A DNA stretch of 33,562 bases, from NCBI GenBank assembly GCA_964451365.1, contig CAYVIB010000043.1:1-33562 (forward strand). The letters are read 5' to 3'. The translations under genes were made by a program, and so were the position numbers. Every line of letters begins with the position of its first letter. Positions within the stretch are counted from its first letter, which is position 1. The DNA is from CAYVIB01 sp964451365 (GTDB lineage Bacteria; Pseudomonadota; Gammaproteobacteria; Pseudomonadales; Cellvibrionaceae). Below the pieces are notes generated by a model that was given only the letters and a program-made list of their open reading frames with translations, searched no databases and was not told where the DNA came from. Below are positions 17,105 through 25,030 of this stretch, one piece after another.

Positions 17105-17630
17105 TTCCCGTCCCGGAGGTAGTAAATCACGCTGAAGCAGTGAATATTAAACAGTCCGCCGTCCAATCAAAGAGGTTTTACGATAGCGCGCAATCAAAGC
17201 CCCAACTCGCCCGCAGCTGCGGCGAGAGAAAAAATTCAGCTTTTACCCCTCCTAACCCAGAGCGTCATTCGAAAAAACGTCATCTTCGCTTAGCGAACTA
17301 CTGCCCGGAATAAGTTACAAAAGAAGAAAAGAAAGCTTGGATTACTTCAACTTTCTCTTATCTCTTATACACGTCATGTTCGCTGGGCGGTATCCCGCTA
17401 CGCAAACATGACGTGCGCAAAGAGAAAATTATTCCTGAATCCATTAATCGACTATTTTTTATTAATACTTTCTTCCACCTTTTCCACTCAATAAAAAACT
17501 TACGCGCCATTAATTTCCCTTTCCACTTTTAAATGTCATTCACATCACGTAAATTACCCGCCGTGGCACTACAACTAACTAATAATTTGCAGGCCAAACC
17601 CAGAACCAGAATAAAAGGACAAGATTCTCC
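17105..17630. other. 526-bp non-coding region upstream of the secretion genes
   Basis: No supported gene lies here. The open frame at 17101-17313 has low-complexity, charge-rich composition and no family resemblance. The clearest structure is the inverted repeat at 17370-17415, listed separately. The stretch from about 17440 to 17630 is AT-rich and pyrimidine-rich and probably holds the promoter and leader of the T1SS genes, but no -35/-10 pair could be chosen with confidence. Confidence 0.5.
17370..17415. repeat. Inverted repeat CACGTCATGTTCGC upstream of T1SS genes
   Basis: The arms 17370-17383 and 17402-17415 are inverted copies differing at one of 14 positions, separated by 18 bases. Pairing continues outwards imperfectly (TCTCTT with AAGAGA). 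Each arm contains CGTCATG. It could be an mRNA hairpin, the terminator zone of the SDR gene, a small dispersed repeat or a regulator-binding palindrome in front of the secretion genes. Confidence 0.6.
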
Positions 17631-19835
17631 ATGGAGCAGGCGATACCGACCCAACCCCAGCACGCCACAACCGAACCACTCGATACCGGCGCACAATGCC
17701 TGTCACTGGTGGCCCAGATCAACCAGATCGCCATCGATGTCCGCCAGATCAAACACCAGTTTGGCAAACCCGGCGAAACCCTTACCGATACCGAATTACT
17801 GCGCGCCGCCAAATCCATTGGCTACAAAGCCAAGGCAACGCGCATCGAATTAAACGAGCTTGCAACCACGGCACTGCCGGCCATCGGCAAATTAATCACC
17901 GGCGGTTACTTCCTTATCGCCAAAACCGCTACCGCCCAAAGTGAAAGCGACCAGCAACTAAAAATTCTTATCCACGACCCCGCCCAGGCGCGACCGCAAT
18001 CGTTAACCCTGGAGGCGCTGGAAAGCCTCTGGGCCGGCGAAGTCATCCTGCTCACCCGCCGCGGCACCTTTGACGCCGTGCGCGAATTCGATATCCGCTG
18101 GTTTATTCCCTCACTGGTGAAATACCGAAAACTGTTCGGCGATGTTTTAATTGCCTCTTTCTTTCTGCAACTGTTCGCCTTGGTCACGCCGCTGTTTTTC
18201 CAGGTGGTCATGGACAAGGTGCTCGTCCATCGCGGCCTCACGACATTGGACGTACTGGTATTCGGCTTCTTCGTCGTCGCCGTGTTCGATGCGATTCTCG
18301 GCGGTATTCGCACCTACGTGTTCAGCCACACCACCAATCGTGTCGATGTGGAATTGGGCGCGAAACTGTTCAACCATCTAATGGCCCTGCCGCTGGCGTA
18401 TTTTGAAGCGCGACAGGTGGGCCAGAGCGTTGCCCGTGTGCGCGAGTTGGACACCATTCGCAATTTTATTACTGGCTCCGCATTAACATTGTGCGTGGAC
18501 CTGTTTTTCACTATCGTCTTCTTCATCGTCATGTGGTGGTACAGCCCAACACTGACATTGGTGGTCCTCGGCACCATTCCTTTCTACATCATTCTCTCCG
18601 TTATCGTCACACCCATGCTGCGCGCCCGCCTCGATGAAAAATTCAAACACGGCGCCGAAAACCAGGCCTTTCTGGTGGAATCCGTCTCCGGTGTCGAAAC
18701 CATCAAAGCCTCCGCCGTCGAGCCGCAAATGCAGCGCAAATGGGAAGACCAGTTGGCCAATTACGTCAACGCATCCTTCAAAGCGCAGCACATCGGCAAT
18801 ATCGCCAACCAGTCCGCCGGCTTTATCAGCAAAATCACCACCATGCTTATTTTATGGTTGGGCGCTTACGCGGTGATGGAAGGCAATCTTACCGTCGGCC
18901 AACTGGTGGCTTTTAATATGTTGGCCTCTCGCGTCAGCGGTCCTATTCTAAAAATCGTGCAACTCTGGCAGGACTTCCAGCAAGCCGGTATTTCCGTAAA
19001 ACGCCTGGGCGATATCCTCAACGCGCCGCGCGAACCCGGCTTTAATCCCAATCGCAGTGTCATTCCCGCGCTTAAAGGCGAAGTGGTTTTCGAGCGCCTT
19101 CGCTTCCGCTATCGTCCCGATGGACCGCTGGTACTGGATAATTTATCGCTGCATATCAAACCCGGTGAAATCATCGGCATCGTCGGCCGCTCCGGCTCCG
19201 GCAAAAGCACCCTCACCAAGCTCATTCAACGTTTGTATGTACCCGAAGCCGGCCGAGTGCTGGTGGACGGCTCCGACCTCGCCGTCATGGACACCACGTG
19301 GTTGCGGCAAAACATCGGCGTGGTACTGCAGGAAAATTTCCTCTTCAACCGCAGCGTGCGCGAAAACATCGCCCTGGCCAACCCCGGCCTGCCCATGGAG
19401 CGCGTCGTTACCGCCGCCAAACTCGCCGGCGCCCACGAATTTATCCTGGAAATGCCCGAAGGCTACGATTCCCTCGTCGGCGAACACGGCAGCAACCTCT
19501 CCGGCGGCCAACGCCAGCGCATCGCCATTGCCAGGGCACTGATCACCAATCCAAAAATACTTATTTTCGATGAAGCCACCAGCGCCCTCGACTACGAAAG
19601 CGAGCGCACCATCCAGGAAAATATGGCCGCCATCTGCAAGGGCAGAACCGTATTTATCATCGCCCACCGCCTGAGTACCGTAAAGGGCTGCGACCGCATC
19701 GTAGTAATGGAAAAAGGCCGGATAATAGAAACCGGCAACCATGAAAAACTCATCGAACAAAACGGCCACTACGCCAAACTCCACAGCTACCAAAACCACA
19801 CCCCAACCATGAAAGCCGTGGAGAAACAAAAATGA
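17631..19835 (+). CDS. Type I secretion ABC transporter (HlyB-like permease/ATPase)
   Basis: A 734-aa protein with the three-part plan of RTX exporters. An N-terminal C39-peptidase-like domain (about 20-150) lacks the catalytic DCG motif and so serves as a non-cleaving substrate-docking domain. A six-helix exporter membrane domain spans about 165-450. A C-terminal ATPase has Walker A GRSGSGKST (518-526), signature LSGGQRQ (623-629), Walker B ILIFDEATSALD (about 643) and H-loop IAHRLST (about 677). It drives one-step export of C-terminally signalled RTX proteins through the HlyD-type adaptor and an outer-membrane channel. The adaptor gene follows. RTX substrates lie 5-15 kb downstream. Confidence 0.95.
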   Translation: MEQAIPTQPQHATTEPLDTGAQCLSLVAQINQIAIDVRQIKHQFGKPGETLTDTELLRAAKSIGYKAKATRIELNELATTALPAIGKLITGGYFLIAKTATAQSESDQQLKILIHDPAQARPQSLTLEALESLWAGEVILLTRRGTFDAVREFDIRWFIPSLVKYRKLFGDVLIASFFLQLFALVTPLFFQVVMDKVLVHRGLTTLDVLVFGFFVVAVFDAILGGIRTYVFSHTTNRVDVELGAKLFNHLMALPLAYFEARQVGQSVARVRELDTIRNFITGSALTLCVDLFFTIVFFIVMWWYSPTLTLVVLGTIPFYIILSVIVTPMLRARLDEKFKHGAENQAFLVESVSGVETIKASAVEPQMQRKWEDQLANYVNASFKAQHIGNIANQSAGFISKITTMLILWLGAYAVMEGNLTVGQLVAFNMLASRVSGPILKIVQLWQDFQQAGISVKRLGDILNAPREPGFNPNRSVIPALKGEVVFERLRFRYRPDGPLVLDNLSLHIKPGEIIGIVGRSGSGKSTLTKLIQRLYVPEAGRVLVDGSDLAVMDTTWLRQNIGVVLQENFLFNRSVRENIALANPGLPMERVVTAAKLAGAHEFILEMPEGYDSLVGEHGSNLSGGQRQRIAIARALITNPKILIFDEATSALDYESERTIQENMAAICKGRTVFIIAHRLSTVKGCDRIVVMEKGRIIETGNHEKLIEQNGHYAKLHSYQNHTPTMKAVEKQK

Positions 19836-19882
19836 CCTCGAGCCAAATGGCATCAACAAACCTAATTAACGCCGTGATCCCC

Positions 19883-20008
19883 GTAGATTGGGATGATAAT
19901 CCCAACAAGATAACGTCAACCGAATGTTGGGATTGCCATCCCTGCGCGGGCCGCCCAACCTACAACCATTCACCGACCAACCGTAGGGGCGCCCCTTGCG
20001 GGTGCCCG
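19883..20008. repeat. Mosaic of dispersed palindromic repeats between the two T1SS genes
   Basis: Three units are packed together. The first is a plus-oriented GTAG-ATTGGG...CCCAACA unit (19883-19907). The second is the same type in minus orientation (19925-19963, read as GTAGGTTGGGC...CCCAACA). The third is a GTAGGGGCGCCCCTTGCGG hairpin unit (19983-20008; arms 19987-19994 and 20000-20007 around CTTGC). Related units occur at 543-573 and 12955-12980. The array sits between co-directional transporter and adaptor genes and could lower or stabilise downstream mRNA. Confidence 0.7.
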
Positions 20009-20057
20009 TTCTCGAACAACGCAACGAAATCGACCATGAACTAACACCAAACAACCC

Positions 20058-21476
20058 ATGAAAAACCTGTTCACCACATTCAAAACCGCCTGGGCGAACC
20101 GCAACAACAACACCCGACCCACGCGCACAAACGTCGATTTCCTCCCTGCCGCCCTGGAAATTCTCGAAAAACCCCCATCCCCCGCGGGCAAACTCCTGGG
20201 CGCATCCATCATCACCCTGTTCACCATCGCCGTCCTCTGGGCCTGCTTCGGCCAGGTCGATATCGTCGCCGTCGCCGAAGGCAAAATCATCCCCAGCGGC
20301 CGCGTCAAACTTATCCAGCCGCTGCGCACTGGCGTCATCAAAAATATCTACGTCACCGAAGGTCAACAAGTCAAAGCCGGCGAACCTTTGGTGGAACTGG
20401 ACCAGACGCTAACCGCCGCCGATCAAACCCGCCTGCAGAATGAAATAGAATTCCTGCGACACGCACTGCTGCGGGAAAACGTGATTAAAAAACTGTTGCA
20501 GGGCGAGCAAACCGCTAACACCAACAAGGCTGAACCAAAAGCTCAAATAGCGGAACTTGTCACATCGCATATTGACGATAAATCCGCAGCAGATAATCAA
20601 ATGGCCCTGATCAACCAGCATTGGCAGGAATACCTCATCCAAAAACAAACCGCCAACAGCCGCCTGCAAGGCAAACAGGCGGCACTCACCGCCACCCAAA
20701 CCGCCGTCGCCAAATACCAAGCCACCATCCCGTTGATCACCAAACGCGTAAACGCGCTGGAGCAGCTACACGATCAGGGGCTGGGTGCCGAAACCCAACT
20801 GCTGGAACTCAAGGAGCAACAAGTCACCCAGCAACAAAACCTCGCATTGGAAAAAGCCAATATCACCCGCATCAACGCCGAAATCAGCGAAGCCCAACAA
20901 CAACTAAGTGCCATCACTACGGCGGAGAAAAAGCGCAACCTGGAAACCATCGAAGACCTCCAGCGCCAGTTGAGTTCCGCAACGCAGGAATACGCCAAAG
21001 CCAAGGACCTTTATGCCAAACAAACCCTCTACTCCCCCGTTGGTGGCCACGTAAAGGAACTGACCATTCACACCATTGGCGGTGTAGTGGAAGAGGCCCA
21101 AACTCTGATGCAAATCGTCCCACAGGAAGCCTTCCTGGAAGTGGAGGCGGTCATTCAAAATAAGGATATCGGCTTTGTCGACGAAGGCCAGATAGCGGAA
21201 ATAAAAGTCCATACCTTTCCCTTTACCCGCTACGGCGTGGTGGATGCGCAGGTGATTGACATTACCGCCGATGCTATCCAAACGGAACAACAGGGCCTGG
21301 TATACAAAATGCGCCTGCGCATGGATAAGACGCAACTGTGGGTGGATAAGAGATGGGTGGATCTGCTGCCGGGCATGGCGGTGAGTGCGGAAGTGAAAAC
21401 GGGTAAGCGCAGATTGATTGAATTCTTTATGGCGCCGTTACTGAGGTATAAGGATGAAAGTGTCAGAGAGCGGTAG
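20058..21476 (+). CDS. HlyD family type I secretion periplasmic adaptor
   Basis: A 472-aa membrane-fusion protein. A short cytoplasmic tail is followed by one transmembrane helix (about 46-64). A barrel-sandwich half-motif follows (GKIIPSGRVKLIQPL, GVIKNIYVTEGQQVKAGEPLVELD), then a long Q/A/E-rich coiled coil (about 120-310). The second half-motif is LYSPVGGHVKEL, and a C-terminal beta-barrel domain ends GMAVSAEVKTG. It bridges the ABC exporter and a TolC-like outer-membrane channel. It lies 222 bp after the transporter gene, with the repeat mosaic between them. Codon use matches the transporter (C-rich) and not the AT-rich genes that follow. Confidence 0.94.
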   Translation: MKNLFTTFKTAWANRNNNTRPTRTNVDFLPAALEILEKPPSPAGKLLGASIITLFTIAVLWACFGQVDIVAVAEGKIIPSGRVKLIQPLRTGVIKNIYVTEGQQVKAGEPLVELDQTLTAADQTRLQNEIEFLRHALLRENVIKKLLQGEQTANTNKAEPKAQIAELVTSHIDDKSAADNQMALINQHWQEYLIQKQTANSRLQGKQAALTATQTAVAKYQATIPLITKRVNALEQLHDQGLGAETQLLELKEQQVTQQQNLALEKANITRINAEISEAQQQLSAITTAEKKRNLETIEDLQRQLSSATQEYAKAKDLYAKQTLYSPVGGHVKELTIHTIGGVVEEAQTLMQIVPQEAFLEVEAVIQNKDIGFVDEGQIAEIKVHTFPFTRYGVVDAQVIDITADAIQTEQQGLVYKMRLRMDKTQLWVDKRWVDLLPGMAVSAEVKTGKRRLIEFFMAPLLRYKDESVRER

Positions 21477-21671
21477 TTCTTCCATTTCAGTGCAGGTCCA
21501 CGGACCGTTGTTGATAGTGCGAAAGCAGATCGTTTCTGTGATAAAGCCCGAATGCAGTTATCTTCGCGTAGCGGGAACCAGGAATCTAAGGTGGTGAAGG
21601 GTGAAAAATAAATGTGTCCCCCCTTTTCCCCAAAATGGCTCCTGTTTTAGCTTTATCGAAGACTACTGATT

Positions 21672-22220
21672 ATGAAGAAGCTGAAGCTAAATAACATTCT
21701 TAAACTAGTAACGTTATTAGGTTTGCCAGCTGGCTATATCTATTATTTTTCTAATTTTAATCCTAGTGCGCAGGGGGTTTGGCTCGCCGCATTTATATCG
21801 GTCTTAATATGCGCAACAGTTATTTATGAGAAATATTTTGGAGATGATGAATTTATCAACGGAAAGGCTGGATCTAAAGATAAAAAAGCACATTCAATTT
21901 TCGTGTTGCTCGTATTTATGTTTGCCTATTTTGCAATGTTTGGAGTGTACGGCGTCGTCTATGGGATTCATTCGCTGATTGGTGATCCGATTTTAAAACA
22001 GCAATTGATTGTAACGCTGGGGAAGACCGGACGGAAAAGGAATTCGTGTGACTACACAATTGCGATCATAATAAGCTCGGCGAGGAGTGAGCGCGTCTGT
22101 ATCGAAAAAGGAGATTTTATTTACTTGAAGGAAAAGAAACAGAGTCAAGGGCTGATTTCGGTGGATGTTGTTTATAAGGAGTCAGCGTTTGGCAGTCAAT
22201 TCATTGAAATAGAAAAATAG
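21672..22220 (+). CDS. Hypothetical membrane protein
   Basis: A 182-aa protein with three hydrophobic segments (about residues 10-28, 36-54 and 73-102) and a C-terminal soluble part of about 75 residues containing two cysteines. I do not recognise a family. It heads a tight run of four co-directional genes: the next small frame begins about 10 bp after the stop, then a 4-base overlap and a 1-base overlap follow. It begins the AT-rich part of the window. Confidence 0.7.
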   Translation: MKKLKLNNILKLVTLLGLPAGYIYYFSNFNPSAQGVWLAAFISVLICATVIYEKYFGDDEFINGKAGSKDKKAHSIFVLLVFMFAYFAMFGVYGVVYGIHSLIGDPILKQQLIVTLGKTGRKRNSCDYTIAIIISSARSERVCIEKGDFIYLKEKKQSQGLISVDVVYKESAFGSQFIEIEK

Positions 22221-22230
22221 GAAAATGCAG

Positions 22231-22383
22231 ATGCTAGAACAATACGTTCGTACGGAATTGGATGATCGTTGGGAAGAGCTGGCTGTCGAGCAGCGACTGA
22301 AAATCAAAACCTCATTAGCTACTCTGACTCCTATATGGTGCGAATATGACATGCATTTCAACGAAAACGACTTGAAACAATGA
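22231..22383 (+). CDS. Small hypothetical protein (50 aa)
   Basis: A short frame beginning MLEQYVRTELDDRWEELAV, charged and probably helical, with no signal peptide. The ATG at 22231 has AGGA eight bases upstream. An earlier in-frame ATG at 22225 would sit too close to it. The stop overlaps the ATG of the next gene (ATGA, 22380-22383), which supports real translation and coupling. No family is recognised, and it is easily missed because of its size. Confidence 0.6.
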   Translation: MLEQYVRTELDDRWEELAVEQRLKIKTSLATLTPIWCEYDMHFNENDLKQ

Positions 22384-22943
22384 AAGTACCACCCTGTATT
22401 ACCTTGCTAGAAGCCAGGGATTTAGCTTACAAGCTAAACGGCTTCCCCGCGGATGGTGGAGTATCCAAAAATAGATGGTCTCCAATAGCTTTCGGCGGAT
22501 TTAAAGTATATTTGCCGAACTTCCGCTGGCGTAGAAAGGCAATTCCTTTTCACGACTTACATCATATTTTAACTGGATATGAATTTTCTCCCGAGGGTGA
22601 GTTTCAAATGGCTGCTTGGGAATTCGCTGCCGGAAGATATCCAAGCATTTACGCAACCCTGTTTTGCATACCGCTAGTAGGCATGGGAGCTTTTTTAATT
22701 CCGAAAAAGCAGTTTACCGCCTTCGTTAGAGGCCGTAGAAGCAGGACGCTCTATCATGAATATGACTACGACGAAACACTACGCAGGCTGGTGGGTGAGA
22801 TGCGGAGTGAAATTTTACCCGAGAGTGATTACAAGCCTAGTTTGATCGATATCTATGAATACACGAAATTGGTGTGCCTTTCCGTTTGTGCCGCTCTTCT
22901 TCCTCTTGCGCTAACTATTTCTATCATATCAGGAGTCCTGTAA
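22380..22943 (+). CDS. Coq4-like domain protein
   Basis: A 187-aa protein with the block PFHDLHHILTGYEFSPEGE. H58, D59, H62 and E74 fit the HDxxH-x11-E metal motif of Coq4 proteins exactly. Coq4 is a zinc protein of ubiquinone biosynthesis, and bacterial relatives are often of unknown function. The segment MAAWEFAAGRY after the motif also fits. Two hydrophobic stretches (about 90-107 and 165-186) suggest membrane association. It overlaps the 50-aa gene upstream and shares one base with the desaturase gene downstream (TAATG), so it is probably part of a lipid-modifying operon and not of quinone synthesis. That functional link is inference. Confidence 0.7.
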   Translation: MKVPPCITLLEARDLAYKLNGFPADGGVSKNRWSPIAFGGFKVYLPNFRWRRKAIPFHDLHHILTGYEFSPEGEFQMAAWEFAAGRYPSIYATLFCIPLVGMGAFLIPKKQFTAFVRGRRSRTLYHEYDYDETLRRLVGEMRSEILPESDYKPSLIDIYEYTKLVCLSVCAALLPLALTISIISGVL

Positions 22944-23905
22944 TGGCTACTCACGGTGGTGCCGCGGAAGGCGCATATAAAGTAAATTCTCTTGTTCTGG
23001 ATGGCCAGTCCAGCCCGCTGACGGGGGAAATAGTGTGGGATAAGTGGCGCTCAATTTGGAACCTTTTCCATCTTCTTGCCGCCCTTATACTCGCCCCCGT
23101 CTACTTCACGTCAGGCGCTTTTACGGTTTTTATACTGCTTAGTGGATTAACCCTATGTACCGGGCACTCCGTTGGATTTCACCGCAGGTTGATTCATCGC
23201 AGCTTTAAGTGTTTCAAATGGCTGGAAAATATTCTGTTGTGGATGGGCACAGTAGTTGGCATTGGCGGTCCGCTATGGACCATCAAAACGCATGACACTC
23301 GTGACTGGTCCCAACGGCAACCTCTGTGCCATGACTATCTGGCTCATCGACAAGGGCTTTTAAAGGATGCTTGGTATAACTTGCATTGCAAGTTTATTCT
23401 GGATAAACCGCCGGTTTTTGATCCAGGCCCGGAAATAGCAAATGATAGATTCATTTTGTTTCTCGAAAAAACATGGATGCTGCAGCAGTTACCGATTACC
23501 ATTATTTTGTATGGTATTGGCGGAATGCCCTGGCTTGTTTGGGGAGTATCGGTGCGTGTTGCTGCATGTACGACCATGCATTGGTATATTTCTTATTTTG
23601 CTCATACCCGAGGGCCACAGAGCTGGTTGGTGGATGGAGCCGGTGTCCAGGCTCACGATGTACCTCTTGCGGCTATCCCCACATTTGGTGAAAGCTGGCA
23701 CAACAACCATCATGCATTTCCGGCTTCGGCAAAACATGGCCTTTACCCTGGCCAAATTGATATAGGTTGGTACTTCATACGGCTCCTGGAGAAGTTGGGT
23801 CTGGCCTGGGATATACGGATTCCGGGTAATTTGCCTCCTCGGGAAGGCATTACGGCTGTTCGCGACAATGCGGAATACATTTTCGGTAAGCAGAGGAAAT
23901 CTTAA
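22943..23905 (+). CDS. Fatty acid / acyl-CoA desaturase-like membrane enzyme
   Basis: A 320-aa di-iron membrane desaturase-type protein. The first histidine box is GFHRRLIH (H80, H85, with H75 before it). The last is SWHNNHH (H253, H256, H257). The middle box is not the usual HxxHH but HDTRDWSQRQPLCH with a later H135, a pattern I associate with a divergent bacterial subgroup. Four hydrophobic segments flank the boxes. It would insert a double bond or hydroxyl into an acyl chain. The start at 22943 has AGGAG seven bases upstream. The longer frame from 22874 overlaps the previous gene and is not preferred. A weak AGACC/GGTCT hairpin lies about 10 bp after the stop. Confidence 0.85.
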   Translation: MATHGGAAEGAYKVNSLVLDGQSSPLTGEIVWDKWRSIWNLFHLLAALILAPVYFTSGAFTVFILLSGLTLCTGHSVGFHRRLIHRSFKCFKWLENILLWMGTVVGIGGPLWTIKTHDTRDWSQRQPLCHDYLAHRQGLLKDAWYNLHCKFILDKPPVFDPGPEIANDRFILFLEKTWMLQQLPITIILYGIGGMPWLVWGVSVRVAACTTMHWYISYFAHTRGPQSWLVDGAGVQAHDVPLAAIPTFGESWHNNHHAFPASAKHGLYPGQIDIGWYFIRLLEKLGLAWDIRIPGNLPPREGITAVRDNAEYIFGKQRKS

Positions 23906-24185
23906 AAGGAATTTGAGACCTGATCTGGTCTTAGGGCGTTGGGAAGATAATGTTAAGAGTAAGTAAACATGGATAAGCAAAAAGAATGGCCTGTATACGG
24001 ACGGACTTGCCACTGCAGTTTTAGAATATCGGCTTAAGAAAGTGCGTTTTAGTTTGACCCCATCACGCGCGGCAAGATCTTAATATGCTAAATCAAGATT
24101 TGATAATTGCTTAATAGATAACCTTTGCTTCACTGGTGTATGTTCTGAAATTGGTTGGTGTCACAAAAGTGATTAAGAGGAATTC

Positions 24186-24992
24186 ATGAAGAAACTTATT
24201 TTTAGCTTAACGGTTGCGCTAATTGCTGCAGGATGTGAGCGAAATTACACGTCGCCTGCTTCTAGCACGGGTAACTTGCATCAAAACAACGTTGCTTATA
24301 ATCCAGAAGACTGCAAAACCGATGCGGAAGGCATGGTGTATTTTGCTCTGGGGCGGGAAGTTTTTAGACGGCCTTATGAAGAAGCAATGAGCATTCGTGG
24401 GATGCCTGAGGAAGATAAAAAGTCTTTACCGCCCCGCCCTGATCCGAGCGAGCCGGAAGGTTGTCCTGATAATCCGATCTGGGGAAGTAATTTTAGCTTA
24501 AATTACAGGCATCAACCTAGACATCCAGAAAGCTATCCGCCAGGAACTTCATTCTCTGTCGAGCAGCTCAACATTATTGCTATCCCTGACCGAGATAAAG
24601 GAACTTCTGTCGAGTTTGGTCTTCAGCCATCACTAGAAAAGGATTTTTATCGCGTAAAGGAAGAGTATAAAACGTGTGAACCACTTAAAAATGGGCTTCT
24701 GGCTTGTTTTGTACCGGATGAAACGCCTAAAAATAGATGGACAGTAAAATTTAAAGCTGATGCAAATATTTATACCGCCCCTTTTGGGCGGCCATTCGTA
24801 GTTAGTTGTGTATCCTGGACCGCAGGATTTGTAGAGTGTAATGCATCTTATAACTATACCGAGAATATTAGAATATCTTATAGGTTTAGATTGGCTAGTT
24901 TGCCTGCCTTGGAAATCATCGAATACGACAAAGGTGTAAGAGATAAAATTGAGTCCATGCGTGTAAATGATTATTTGTGGGAAAGTAATTAG
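24186..24992 (+). CDS. Hypothetical lipoprotein upstream of the RTX gene
   Basis: A 268-aa protein with a lipobox LIAAGC (C17) and a mature part containing six further cysteines, so it is an envelope-anchored, probably disulfide-bonded protein. AGAGG lies before the ATG. I do not recognise the family. It ends 38 bp before the RTX gene and reads in the same direction. This lipoprotein-then-exported-RTX layout is repeated further downstream, where it suggests a protective or accessory partner for the exported protein. The 280 bp before it (23906-24185) show no gene. Confidence 0.7.
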   Translation: MKKLIFSLTVALIAAGCERNYTSPASSTGNLHQNNVAYNPEDCKTDAEGMVYFALGREVFRRPYEEAMSIRGMPEEDKKSLPPRPDPSEPEGCPDNPIWGSNFSLNYRHQPRHPESYPPGTSFSVEQLNIIAIPDRDKGTSVEFGLQPSLEKDFYRVKEEYKTCEPLKNGLLACFVPDETPKNRWTVKFKADANIYTAPFGRPFVVSCVSWTAGFVECNASYNYTENIRISYRFRLASLPALEIIEYDKGVRDKIESMRVNDYLWESN

Positions 24993-25030
24993 ATTAATAC
25001 TGAAAAGCTAGCAGGATAAGGAGAGCGGGA

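Noticed and set aside
17101..17313. 70-aa open frame after the SDR gene
   Set aside because: It has no ribosome site, low-information composition and no similarity that I recognise.
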